From the NCBI GenBank assembly GCA_024687165.1, contig JAILEY010000023.1:1-57806 (forward strand): a stretch of 57,806 bases of DNA, in the 5' to 3' direction. This DNA comes from Treponema sp. GTDB taxonomy: Bacteria; Spirochaetota; Spirochaetia; Treponematales; Treponemataceae. Positions 16,701 to 24,763 of the stretch are shown in pieces. The notes under the pieces are model-generated. The model did not search any database. It saw only the letters and a program-made list of their open reading frames with translations, and had not been told where the DNA came from. Numbering within the stretch: position 1 is the first letter of the stretch; each line of letters starts with the position of its first letter. The position numbers and the translations under genes were made by a program.

Positions 16701-18643
16701 TTTGTAAACTTACAGTCTGTAAGTGTAAGAGTTCCTTTATTTTCAATTGCGCCGGCACCAGACTGGCTTGTAAGTTTTGTAAAGGTACAATTTTTACACT
16801 CAACTTCTCCAGCTTTAATTTTAATTGCACCTAAAGCATTTCCTGTATCAGAGCCGCTTTCACTAAAGGAAACATTTGACATTGTAAATTTTTCAACATT
16901 ATAAACGCAAACATGACCATGATTAATGCCCTTACAGTTATTTACAGAGCCGTTTGAATAAATTATATTTCCGCCAGAAGTATAAATAGTATAAACACTA
17001 CCTGTATCAGTTGAAATATTTGTAAGATTAATGTTATCAATCTCAACATTTCCGCCTGCAATAAAAATTCCGGTCTTACCGTTATTTTCAAGATCAATAG
17101 TGCGTTTTCCGCCAGAACCTTTAATCGTAATTTTTCCAGTGTATGAAGAAGAAGGTGAAATATATACAAATGCATCTACACTTGCTCCCCAGTTAAAGTC
17201 ATCAGGAGCAGTAAGATTTGTCATTACATAAATATAACAATTTGAATCAGGATCATATTCACCTTCAGTAACACCATCAAAGAATTTTTTAATTACATAC
17301 TGAATTGTTCTGTACGGATCTGCAGAAGAGCCGGCTGTACTTTCTTCATCTCTACCTGTTTGTGAAATATAGTAAACTGCAGGTCTAAGAACCTTTACGT
17401 GTTCAACTTCTGTTTTTTCACTTGCGATGTAATAATTTTTTACAGCGTCGGCAGTAATTTTATATTTTCCCTTTGGAAGATTGATTGTAACTTTATCTGT
17501 TGCCTTGCCGGAAAGTTTACTGCTTGTTCCGTCTGCAAATACAATCGCTCCGTTTTCTTCCGTGATTGTATAGTTGATTGTTACGCCCTTTCCACAGGAA
17601 GTATCATCAGTACAAGTGAAAGGATGTGAAATTGTTACCTTATAAAGGAAAGAAGTTTCATCTGCATCGTAAGTATTATTTGATTCAACATTGAACACTG
17701 GCTCAACAAGCTGCTTTGCTTTATTTGAAATTGAAATTGAACTGCTAAGACCTTCAGTATCTTCTGCAGTAAAGGAAACGTTGTAGGTGTCCGTAGAAGG
17801 ATGATGCTTCGTGTTGTAGTACATTACCTTGTAGCCATCAGGACATTTTGTTTCATCAAAGTCAAAATCTACTCCATTAGAGTTTTCAGTAAGTTGAGAA
17901 AGATTGCCAAGTCCAGAAGGTTTTGTAGTTTTAAAATTTTCATCCGCGGTTGTACATTCTTCGTCAGTATAAATTGTGTCGTTTTTAATATATTTTCTTG
18001 TGCCGTTTACAATAAGATATTTTGTGTCTTGATGAATTGCGTCTTCAATTGTTGAATATTTCGGCATGTAAAAACAAACCCAGTAATTTGCTGTTGAATA
18101 GTCAGAACCATCAACCTGGAAAGCAGGAGATTTTACAGGAAGAGGAACAGAGTTTGCACTTAATTCAACAGGCCACTCTTCAAAAGAACGCTCACTTTCT
18201 GATTCCACAAGAGTTACCCTTCCACTTAAACTTTTTGCTTCAGGATCTGTTTCCTGGTCTTTTAATTTAAGAAAGCTTCCAACATAGCGCATTCTGATGA
18301 TTGCTCTGTCATCCTGGTCCTGTTCAATTATTACATCTGAGGTATCATAAGGGTCTCCAGATGTTTTTATAAATCCAGGGATAAGCACATAATTCTGTGG
18401 GTTTCGAAGATAGAAGGTTACGGTGTGAGAGTCGCCGCTTGGAATACAGGTTATACCTTTTGCGTTCTGCGGATATTCGCCGTCAAGTTCCTGGAGTTCA
18501 ATTGCGGCAGTATCTGTATATTTTTCAAACCAGGCTTCAACCGGCTTGTGAAACATGTTATCACAGCTTGTAAAAAGAAAGACAGCCGTAAACAAAAGAT
18601 AAACAAAATAACACACGTTTTTTTTCTTTGCGGACTTTAACAT
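13772..18643 (-). CDS. Very large lipoprotein with right-handed beta-helix, BspA-type leucine-rich and GLUG-like repeats
   Basis: 1623 residues. The signal peptide MLKSAKKKNVCYFVYLLFTAVFLFTSC ends in a lipobox (LFTSC), so it is a predicted membrane-anchored lipoprotein. Residues about 420-450 (YYISQTGRDEESTAGS...PYRTIQYVI) are the DUF1565-type entry to a parallel beta-helix running to about 780 (repeated 'GGAI.N.G.L.L..CTF..C'). At about 1050-1140 lies an LRR_5/BspA block (IKLPDWMEF, NLFDGCTNLSSVTLSENT, AFKNCSSLTSISIP). From about 1210 to the end are GLUG-like repeats (FNGTFDGNGKSI, GLVANMFGGTIEDC, GGIVGYISS). This mix suggests a surface adhesin or polysaccharide-binding protein. The ATG at 18643 is preferred over GTG at 18661. 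The 3' third looks richer in G+C than the rest. Confidence 0.85.
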   Translation of the reverse strand: MLKSAKKKNVCYFVYLLFTAVFLFTSCDNMFHKPVEAWFEKYTDTAAIELQELDGEYPQNAKGITCIPSGDSHTVTFYLRNPQNYVLIPGFIKTSGDPYDTSDVIIEQDQDDRAIIRMRYVGSFLKLKDQETDPEAKSLSGRVTLVESESERSFEEWPVELSANSVPLPVKSPAFQVDGSDYSTANYWVCFYMPKYSTIEDAIHQDTKYLIVNGTRKYIKNDTIYTDEECTTADENFKTTKPSGLGNLSQLTENSNGVDFDFDETKCPDGYKVMYYNTKHHPSTDTYNVSFTAEDTEGLSSSISISNKAKQLVEPVFNVESNNTYDADETSFLYKVTISHPFTCTDDTSCGKGVTINYTITEENGAIVFADGTSSKLSGKATDKVTINLPKGKYKITADAVKNYYIASEKTEVEHVKVLRPAVYYISQTGRDEESTAGSSADPYRTIQYVIKKFFDGVTEGEYDPDSNCYIYVMTNLTAPDDFNWGASVDAFVYISPSSSYTGKITIKGSGGKRTIDLENNGKTGIFIAGGNVEIDNINLTNISTDTGSVYTIYTSGGNIIYSNGSVNNCKGINHGHVCVYNVEKFTMSNVSFSESGSDTGNALGAIKIKAGEVECKNCTFTKLTSQSGAGAIENKGTLTLTDCKFTNCSSNSHGGAIINDGGALTLTGVTIDGCKAGGDASWAKNRGGAIWNKSTNNLVLENVVIKNCAFNEGATTPLGAAIYSEDDIELKGKNTIINNKLPNGTASNVYITTTSKLKITGDITGSRIGINVPWTAGALGAPSVGSPVAFTDGYNYLETNSSKPGVIFTAENGYGITPITSGTGAGEAAFAVSSGAMYTALDYNFSFALKDVLGNTAHGFMPGKGASYTIVPTVKRTEATPAEPTTLHYKAADKELYVNYNSTTGVYSSPAAEGNKVTWTAALMNGSYKVADLSVTSTSSGIKVSVPDTVTREDTYTIKLSVKYLGITHDANFNLVCDNSAENAASYIASLTSAGTYDVKVKGYVGPAETDGLSKVANAIKTRSSGIYIKLDASETTVGGTSLVEYNDGEYFKACTALKEIKLPDWMEFVIHNLFDGCTNLSSVTLSENTQWICQDAFKNCSSLTSISIPAGITGSGSTHGIAKGAFVGCKSGFKIIYAGTREQWGAVKRPSDAWHDGATEPDGTGGSVICADGSRPGLDWAPIPDVMDIPDGTVPNAADYPHLAISSAEGFDRLATWSQTTNFEGMEIKLTKDVTVSDDLMIYQFNGTFDGNGKSITQNFTLSDTDDHVGFTTLRGKSLYKSTKAMFWSIEGASTIKNLTVKGNATRAGLVANMFGGTIEDCVSEVDISDSKYWYANLGGFVSSIRGSDVAIIKNCVFKGTINTTNPGGSYSGSGTDEAGGIAASVDNDKAIIDSCINKGVVGYSAANGGKDIGRAGGIVGYISSRAIVRNCKNMGTVCGDGYTAGIVSFAAYCSVINCSNVGVLAKYDGDSEKTSGLFGTVMPKTGSPRWPNLKNNCNSGDADVAFISYFRADGSSTYGYSKPDTSYMAGNYSIFGAAPKPTVYVSERDSGFTETNWTDLSFDTAIIDGFTSSETDYETVRSSLNGWVSSANTAAGSTLYKSWKLGSKGPELDLGELEDK

Positions 18644-18693
18644 AATATCACCAAACTCCACTCACGAATTATCGCATTATTTTATCAAATTAT

Positions 18694-18713
18694 TAAGAGT
18701 TTGTCAGTCATCT
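18694..18713 (+). repeat. 20-bp perfect inverted repeat, left arm
   Basis: TAAGAGTTTGTCAGTCATCT is exactly complementary to 18939-18958. The two arms bracket the palindromic element at 18752-18903, with about 37 bp of AT-rich DNA on each side. Confidence 0.85.
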
Positions 18714-18751
18714 TTCTACCATATATTGTCAAATTTTCAACTTAACAAAAT

Positions 18752-18903
18752 AAAATTGGCTCCCAGTCGTCTTGCGTGTGACGAAACCGCGCTATATAGC
18801 GCTATATACTGTTTGTTGCATTGTAACTATTTATCATGTCGCTATCGCGACTGCAACAAACAGAATATTTTCGCCCCACTCAATACTCCTTCGCGCCAAT
18901 TTT
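18752..18903 (-). repeat. 155-bp palindromic intergenic element, copy 2 (reverse)
   Basis: Ends AAAATTGGC and GCCAATTTT. Read on the minus strand, it has CTGTTTGTTGCA/TGCAACAAACAG around a GTCGC-GATA-GCGAC hairpin, then GCGC-TATATA-GCGC. It lies in the 652-bp gap between the GGDEF/EAL gene and the large lipoprotein gene. No protein-coding gene is visible in that gap. Confidence 0.85.
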
Positions 18904-18938
18904 GTCAAATTTATCTAAAAAAATAATATTAAAAATAT

Positions 18939-18958
18939 AGATGACTGACAAACTCTTA
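18939..18958 (-). repeat. 20-bp perfect inverted repeat, right arm
   Basis: Exact complement of 18694-18713. Confidence 0.85.
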
Positions 18959-19097
18959 GAGAGACTCCACAGCCGTTTGCTTTTCTTCCCGCCGGTGCTT
19001 TTTTCTTGAATAAAAGACTACTTCAAAGAACTTCCATTGATTTCTAAGTATCTAATAAAATACTGATATTAATTCCTTTGCTATTATAAGTAGACTG

Positions 19098-19115
19098 AAA
19101 TTGGCGCGAAGGAGT
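19098..19115 (+). repeat. Truncated left end of the 155-bp element
   Basis: AAATTGGCGCGAAGGAGT matches the left terminus of the forward copies and then the similarity stops. It lies in the same gap as copy 2 and suggests a decayed or partial copy. Confidence 0.7.
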
Positions 19116-19180
19116 TTTTGTAATACTAAGTTAAATGAAAAATATGATAAAATTTAAAAGGAAATTCTTAAATCAATGGA

Positions 19181-19253
19181 AGCGTGAGGCCAGACCGAAA
19201 AAAATTCTGCACAAGCGCAGCGCGGAAGCCTTTTTTCGGGATGGTCTCACGCT
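19181..19253. repeat. Long hairpin with the conserved 27-nt loop; likely terminator of the GGDEF/EAL gene
   Basis: Two 23-nt arms (19181-19203 and 19231-19253) pair except for a 2-nt mismatch and one G-T. The loop (19204-19230) is the reverse complement of the loop at 9171-9197 with two differences (25 of 27 identical), while the outer arms are unrelated. It sits 43 bp beyond the stop of the GGDEF/EAL gene on the minus strand. Confidence 0.75.
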
Positions 19254-19295
19254 GGGAATTGATTTCAGAATATTTTTTCTAGACATTCAAATTTT

Positions 19296-22200
19296 TCAAT
19301 CAACTTTGAAAACGCCGACTACGAGCTGAGGGCCGTCCTGTTCTTCTACTATACCTGCTCTCAGGCAGACTTTTGTGTATGAGTCTCCGCTTTTAAGTCT
19401 ATACGATAAAATTAAGATTCCGCCGTTTTTTGTTTTTTCAAGGAAATTCTCTTTTGTAAATTCATTAAGCATGTAGTCAATATCATCACTATGAATCAGA
19501 CCTTCAAATTCCGATCTTGCATCAGCAAAAAAATCATTTCCGCGAGTTGTAGTTCCAAGTTCAGAATAAAAGCTTTTTGAACTGTATTCAATGTAACTGA
19601 AATTTTCTGGATTAACCGTATAAATAACAAGAAAATCACCGACAAGAGCTGAAATACGATTATAGGTAACAGTTTCCTGACTGAGTCTTTCAATCATTTT
19701 ACGCTGTCTTACACTTGCATCAATATTGCTTACTCCAATAACAATCTGATTATTATCGCTTCCTATTCCAACAGCCTTTAGAGAAACATATATCGGATTA
19801 TCATTTAAAAGATATCTGTAAATAAATTCAAAGCTTCCATTCTGCTGCAAACCTTTCTTTATATTTTCTTTTGTAAAGTTTGTAATAAAGGACTCACGAT
19901 CTTCACTGTACAAAAGTTTATTTGCATCACTATGAGCCGCTTCAAAAAAATTCTGTCCTTTTCTTTCAACAGAAAGCTCATTGTTATTTTTGTTCGGCAG
20001 ATATTCAGCAAAATCTTCTGTTTCAAGGTTAACGTAATACAAATCTATAAAATCAGAAGACAAAGCCCGCGCAATTGTTGAATAAGAAAGAATATTTTCA
20101 TTCTTCGGCGTTATTCCAAGTATTGCACAGGCAAAGGCAGTAACTTTAGTCAGCGGATTTACAGAAACTTTTTTTATAAGAACATGAATCACGTCTCCGG
20201 TTGACATTTTCTCATCAAGGAAAAACGTCTGTCCCTCATTCTCACATCGGGAAAAAGCATTTATGATTGCATTTAAAACATTATTTTCAAGATGCTCAGT
20301 TTCCATCACTTCTCTTACCTTTGGAGCAGCCGCATAACTTTCTGCAAAGAATTTATAACTCTGGTTGCATCTTATAACAGTAAAAGTTTTTCCGTCGTAC
20401 TCAATTACAAGCATAGGCTGAGTATTAAAATACTGATTGTTGTTCTTCATTTCACCGGAAGAAACTGAAGTCATATCGTAAAGATTGATTGAACTTACGG
20501 AACTGTTGTATTCAATTTCTGCAGGATTTTCAAAGCCAATCTGAATACCGCGGTCATATCGTTCAATAATCTGAGCCAAAGAAATAGGCTTACAGAAATA
20601 ATAGCCCTGAATTTTTGTACAGCCGATTTCAGATAAGAATTCAACCTGCTCTACAGTTTCAACGCCTTCACAGACAGTTTCCGAGCTTAAGTTTACTGCC
20701 ATTCTCATAAGCTCAGTTAAAATAATTCTTGATTCAGGTTTATTGTCAAACTGCTTCATAAAACGCATGTCGAACTTTATGAGGTCAAAATGAAGCTCCT
20801 GCAAAAGATTGAGAGAAGAATAACCGCTTCCAAAATCATCCATCCATACGCTGAAGCCAAGCTTCTGGAAACGCTCTATCTGCTCTTTCATGTAATCAAA
20901 ATTTGACCCGATTACACTTTCCGTAATTTCAATTGTAAGAAGTTCACGTGCAATACCCGCTGAATCTACACGGTTACATATTTCTTCTATTATGTTGCAC
21001 ATTTCAAAATCTATTCGTGAAAGGTTTACAGACTGCGGAACAACGTACATTCCTCCCTGCTGCATTCTCTTAATTTTTTCAATGATGATATCAACCATTC
21101 TAAGGTCAACTTTATAAATCAGCCTTGTTTCTTCAAGAATAGGAATAAAATCTGCCGGTGAAAGCATTCCACGCTCCGGATCAATCCAGCGGACAAGAGC
21201 TTCTTCATCACAGACCCTTCTGTTTGTTGCGCGGACAATCGGCTGGTAAAAGGCTGTAATCCAGTTTTCTTCAATTGCACGGTCAAGATTATTAATTACG
21301 TACTGCCTGTTCAAATCCTGCTCAAGCATCTTGTTGTCAAAATACGTGTAGCATGAACGGTTGTCGTCACGGCTTTTTTCACAGGCCTGTTTTGCTCTGT
21401 CGCAGGCAAGTGAAATTTCTACAAGCCCCATTGAATCAGGATAAATACCGGCTCTTACATAAAGCGAATTTCCTTTGTTTACTTTTTTCAGTTCCTTAAA
21501 TACAGACTCAAGCTTTTCTTCAAGGCCTTCTTTTTCTGCAAAGACTACAAAATGATCCTGACCAAAGCGGCTGCATCTGTCGAACTCAAAATAAGACTCA
21601 AGAATTGAAGCAAAATCTTTTATAAGAATGTCGCCCTCTGAAAATCCGTATTTATTGTTGTAATACTTTAAGCCGCTAAGATTAAAGAAAACAAGCGCAA
21701 ATTCAACGCCATTTTCATGCATAACCTGTCTTCTGTGTTCTGCAATTTTAAAGAAGCAGTTCATGTCCATAAGACCTGTAAGAACGTCCAGATCTGAGTC
21801 TTTGATTTCAATATATTCTGCTGTTTTTTTAACGGTGTCTCCAAACTTGATGCGGCTGTGTCTTCCGTAAATTGCTTTATCAGTTTTGTTCTCGTAGAAA
21901 GCCTTTTTGTCCTTGTACATATTTTCGTCAGCAATACGCAGTGCCATGCGGATATTTCTGCACTCTTTTTCTACGCAGCCACCAAGAGAAAAAGAAAGAT
22001 TTTCAAATTCTTCACTTGCTTCACGGATTTTTTTACTTCTTGAATTAAGCTCATCTTCCGTAAGATCAAGGGCAATAATTGCAAACTCATCACCGCCTGC
22101 ACGGAATATTTCAGATTCAGAAAAGAACATTTTTAATACGGTTGCGGCATTTTTAAGAAGAGAATCTCCTGCACTGTGTCCGCTTGAATCATTCACTTCC

Positions 22201-23273
22201 TTAAGGCCGTTCAAATCCGCAAAAAGAACTGCCACAGAAGATTTTTCCTGTTTTTCACCGCGGCTTAAACTTTCAACATAAATATTCATCTCATTTCGGT
22301 TCATTACTCCGGTAAGCAGATCCTTTGACCCAAGAAGGCGGAGGCGTTCAACAAGCATATAATTTCCAAGCTCAGAACCAAGAATAAATGTTGTAACTTC
22401 AAGTGTTTCCTTTATTTTTGTACTGCGTGAGCCGTCGTAATTAATTGCCCACATATAGCCCAAAAGCTGATTTCGGGATTTTAACGGAAAAAGAACAATA
22501 TTATTTACCATTGCCTGTGTCAAAGATTCATACCAGACAGGGTTCCTTTCTTTAACAATCAGCATATCCTGTTCATCTTTTACAATTAGACAGTTACTTC
22601 CCGCAATAGTTGATTCCCACGATTCTGCAATATCATAAAACTTATCATCCAGATACTTTTGCATAGGCAAAAGCTTTGTCCCCTTAGCAAAAGCTTCTCC
22701 GAGAACAGAACAGTTTCGGTTTATTTCATCCATAAGAAGAATGCAGCAATGCTCGGCATCACAAAGTTCGCGGATATTCGCAATAATGTCACCCATAGTA
22801 TATTTAAAATTATTTGTACCACGCAGTCTGATACAAACGTCTAAAACGGAAGACGCAATTTCTTCTGAAATACCAGACATTCGCTTTGAACTGACTTGAA
22901 CTTCTACTTCCATTATATAGATACAATACGCAAGATTTTCATCATCAGATTCAAGCGGCAGAAAAGACATATTGAACCACACATCCATTCTGTCCGGATG
23001 CACATAAGAATGAAGACATTTTTTTTCTACTGCAGCCTGGTAGCAGTAAGTTTCAAAATTTAAATCTCTTGTAAGGTAATTGGTGTATTCAGCATTCGGA
23101 GTAAATTTGTCTGTAAGCATGTGCATCATAGGAGCAGGATGTTCTATTGTGTCGATATAAGCCTTGTTTCCTGTAACAATGCGGTACTTTCTCTGCTTTT
23201 CTCCAACCTTTTTTTCAACGGACACAATACATGCCATTGATGAAAAACTGTTTACGACTGCCTGAAAATCCAT
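19296..23273 (-). CDS. GAF-GGDEF-(degenerate GGDEF)-EAL-PAS-like c-di-GMP turnover protein
   Basis: 1325 residues, no signal peptide or clear membrane segment, so probably cytoplasmic. Order: PAS-like N-terminus (1-130), GAF-like region (about 145-320), GGDEF domain with intact AGGDEF (about residue 391), a second GGDEF-fold domain whose signature is FGQDHF and so probably inactive (about 505-645), an EAL domain (about 660-910), then two PAS-like segments to the end. The EAL residues expected for c-di-GMP hydrolysis are present: DEEALVRW, SVNLSR, LTIEITES, DDFGSGYSSL, IKFD, CEGVET and QGYYFCKP. Both synthesis and breakdown are therefore possible, with the sensory domains setting the balance. 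The ATG at 23273 follows GGGAG by 7 nt. Confidence 0.9.
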   Translation of the reverse strand: MDFQAVVNSFSSMACIVSVEKKVGEKQRKYRIVTGNKAYIDTIEHPAPMMHMLTDKFTPNAEYTNYLTRDLNFETYCYQAAVEKKCLHSYVHPDRMDVWFNMSFLPLESDDENLAYCIYIMEVEVQVSSKRMSGISEEIASSVLDVCIRLRGTNNFKYTMGDIIANIRELCDAEHCCILLMDEINRNCSVLGEAFAKGTKLLPMQKYLDDKFYDIAESWESTIAGSNCLIVKDEQDMLIVKERNPVWYESLTQAMVNNIVLFPLKSRNQLLGYMWAINYDGSRSTKIKETLEVTTFILGSELGNYMLVERLRLLGSKDLLTGVMNRNEMNIYVESLSRGEKQEKSSVAVLFADLNGLKEVNDSSGHSAGDSLLKNAATVLKMFFSESEIFRAGGDEFAIIALDLTEDELNSRSKKIREASEEFENLSFSLGGCVEKECRNIRMALRIADENMYKDKKAFYENKTDKAIYGRHSRIKFGDTVKKTAEYIEIKDSDLDVLTGLMDMNCFFKIAEHRRQVMHENGVEFALVFFNLSGLKYYNNKYGFSEGDILIKDFASILESYFEFDRCSRFGQDHFVVFAEKEGLEEKLESVFKELKKVNKGNSLYVRAGIYPDSMGLVEISLACDRAKQACEKSRDDNRSCYTYFDNKMLEQDLNRQYVINNLDRAIEENWITAFYQPIVRATNRRVCDEEALVRWIDPERGMLSPADFIPILEETRLIYKVDLRMVDIIIEKIKRMQQGGMYVVPQSVNLSRIDFEMCNIIEEICNRVDSAGIARELLTIEITESVIGSNFDYMKEQIERFQKLGFSVWMDDFGSGYSSLNLLQELHFDLIKFDMRFMKQFDNKPESRIILTELMRMAVNLSSETVCEGVETVEQVEFLSEIGCTKIQGYYFCKPISLAQIIERYDRGIQIGFENPAEIEYNSSVSSINLYDMTSVSSGEMKNNNQYFNTQPMLVIEYDGKTFTVIRCNQSYKFFAESYAAAPKVREVMETEHLENNVLNAIINAFSRCENEGQTFFLDEKMSTGDVIHVLIKKVSVNPLTKVTAFACAILGITPKNENILSYSTIARALSSDFIDLYYVNLETEDFAEYLPNKNNNELSVERKGQNFFEAAHSDANKLLYSEDRESFITNFTKENIKKGLQQNGSFEFIYRYLLNDNPIYVSLKAVGIGSDNNQIVIGVSNIDASVRQRKMIERLSQETVTYNRISALVGDFLVIYTVNPENFSYIEYSSKSFYSELGTTTRGNDFFADARSEFEGLIHSDDIDYMLNEFTKENFLEKTKNGGILILSYRLKSGDSYTKVCLRAGIVEEQDGPQLVVGVFKVD

Positions 23274-23324
23274 ATATATCTCCCATTTTTGCAAAGTAAT
23301 TTTAAATTAGAGTTCCTCTAAAAG

Positions 23325-23487
23325 ATTAATAAAATTAGCTTCCGGTCGTCTTGCGTGTAACAAAACCGATGCTGCCGCATCTACATGCTGTTTGTTGTAA
23401 AGGAACTTTCAACTCTGTCGCTTCGCGACAACAACAAACAGAATGTTTTCGTCCCACTCAATACTCCCTCGCGCTAATTTTATTAAT
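23325..23487 (-). repeat. 155-bp palindromic intergenic element, copy 3 (reverse)
   Basis: It has the longest perfect ends of the family: ATTAATAAAATTAGC (23325-23339) and GCTAATTTTATTAAT (23473-23487), where the usual GGC/GCC pair is replaced by AGC/GCT on both sides. Read on the minus strand it holds CTGTTTGTTGT/ACAACAAACAG, GTCGC-GAA-GCGAC and GATGC-GGCA-GCATC. It lies in the 502-bp gap between the GGDEF/EAL gene and the HTH gene. Confidence 0.88.
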
Positions 23488-23618
23488 ATAAAAAAAACTC
23501 AAAATTTATATTTTTAACACTCCGCCTAATACACATATAAAAATATATAGCAAAAAAACTTTAAATAAAGATTTTGGGAATTTATTTTTTTTGAGGAGGG
23601 GTAAGATATTATGAGAAG

Positions 23619-23641
23619 AACTGGTCGCAAATTGCGACCGG
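23619..23641. repeat. Short palindrome GGTCGCAAATTGCGACC
   Basis: A near-perfect hairpin with 8-bp arms about 70 bp before the promoter of the HTH gene. It could be a terminator stem without a clear T-run or a protein-binding site. The rest of 23488-23708 is AT-rich with no gene visible. Confidence 0.4.
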
Positions 23642-23708
23642 TTTAAATCAATAAAACATTCTTCTGTAATGCCGAATGATTTTATACATAAAATACCAAA
23701 AACTCTAA

Positions 23709-23737
23709 TTGACAAACTACTTCTTTGGAAGTAGTTT
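23709..23737 (+). promoter_or_regulatory. Promoter of the HTH gene with a palindrome filling the -35 to -10 interval
   Basis: A consensus TTGACA (23709-23714), 17-bp spacer and TAGTTT (23732-23737). The interval is a perfect inverted repeat, AAACTACTTC (23714-23723), TTTG, GAAGTAGTTT (23728-23737). An operator in this position would block RNA polymerase when bound, and the next gene encodes a DNA-binding protein, so autorepression is a reasonable inference. Confidence 0.55.
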
Positions 23738-23775
23738 AAATGTATGAGCAAGCTGACTCTGTGAGGTAAAAGCTG

Positions 23776-24429
23776 ATGATCCCCGCTTACGATAAAATGT
23801 TTTTACCAGATGTTCAGCAGACTCTGGGGAATGCCTTTCATTTTGCAATAAATTCCTGCAGCGTAAACACCGACAGTTTTTTTGATTTTTTTCTCGCCTC
23901 AAAGGTTGCAAAGGAACTTGAATCAGGCTCTCCAATGTTTATCTGCGGATGTTCCGGAACTGAACTTGCCCTCACTATCTTTGATAGAATCGGATACATT
24001 CCTAAAAAAATGGAATTTGATGACGAATCAATTATGTATAAACGAAGTCAGGAATATTGGGCCGGCTGGATTCTTGCATATTATCAATGGGTCTCAGGAA
24101 TCAGATTCTCAAAAATACGCGAAAATATCAGCTTAAGTCAGATTGTGCAGATGTATCACCCGTTACACGAAGCCCCTGAAGAAAAATTTGCGCAAATAAT
24201 GGATGATATTATCCGAGAAAAAAACAGAGAACGCGGAACCAATCTGCAGAAACTTCGCAAACTTTCCGGACTGACGCAAAAACAACTTGCAGACCTCAGC
24301 GGCGTAAACCTGAGAACACTCCAGCAATACGAAACAGGCGCTAAAGATATCAACATGGCCAGCGGAAAAACAATAAACGACCTTGCACTCGCACTCCACT
24401 GCAACTTTTATGATGTAATGCAGTTATAG
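23776..24429 (+). CDS. Xre-type helix-turn-helix regulator with N-terminal domain of unknown function
   Basis: 217 residues. The C-terminus (about 153-210) is a clear Xre/Cro-type HTH: LQKLRKLSGLTQKQLADLSGVNLRTLQQYETGAKDIN. The N-terminal 140 residues (MIPAYDKMFLPDVQQTLGNAF..., YWAGWILAYYQWVSGIRF..., MYHPLHEAPEEKFAQIMDDI) resemble a domain I know from Firmicutes regulators that often sit beside small toxin-like genes (DUF3990/DUF3791 neighbourhoods). No such partner is present here. Shine-Dalgarno GAGGT lies 9 nt before the ATG. The promoter carries a palindrome that may be its own operator. Confidence 0.8.
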   Translation: MIPAYDKMFLPDVQQTLGNAFHFAINSCSVNTDSFFDFFLASKVAKELESGSPMFICGCSGTELALTIFDRIGYIPKKMEFDDESIMYKRSQEYWAGWILAYYQWVSGIRFSKIRENISLSQIVQMYHPLHEAPEEKFAQIMDDIIREKNRERGTNLQKLRKLSGLTQKQLADLSGVNLRTLQQYETGAKDINMASGKTINDLALALHCNFYDVMQL

Positions 24430-24503
24430 CTATATAAACACCGCCATTGCTCTTGCAAATCACATGGTTCTGGTCATCCGCAACACAAAACGTATACTGA
24501 CAC

Positions 24504-24679
24504 TCCACGTTTTATTTCATATTACTCCACGTTTCATTTCATATTACTCCACGTTTCATTTCATATTACTCCACGTTTCATTTCGTATTACTCCACGTTT
24601 CATTTCATATTACTCCACGAAACGTGGACTGTAATGCCACGACTCGTGGATAAGCATTCCATGAGTTGTGGGAAGCGGA
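24504..24679 (+). repeat. 22-bp tandem array (8 units), the last three being small palindromes
   Basis: Five units of TCCACGTTTCATTTCATATT-AC (starts 24504, 24526, 24548, 24570, 24592) with single-base variants are followed in the same 22-bp register by units starting TCCACGAAACGTGGA (24614), GCCACGACTCGTGGA (24636) and TCCATGAGTTGTGGG (24658). Each of those three forms a hairpin. GAAACGTGGA in unit 6 can also pair with TCCACGTTTC in four of the five earlier units (unit 1 with one mismatch). The array fills most of the 334-bp gap between the HTH gene and the Rpn gene and ends about 85 bp before the Rpn start. Confidence 0.85.
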
Positions 24680-24763
24680 TTCCCAATAGGGAGATCATTT
24701 TTTGTCTCGCGAAATGAATTTTTTTGCATGTCTGCGGTTAATAAGTATATGGAGGCAAAAAAA

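Noticed and set aside
23506-23751. 81-codon frame on the minus strand in the gap before the HTH gene
   Set aside because: Low-complexity AT-rich sequence without a ribosome-binding site, overlapping the promoter and palindrome of the HTH gene.
24504-24679. CRISPR array
   Set aside because: The 22-bp units are contiguous tandem repeats with no spacers between them, and no cas genes are in the window.
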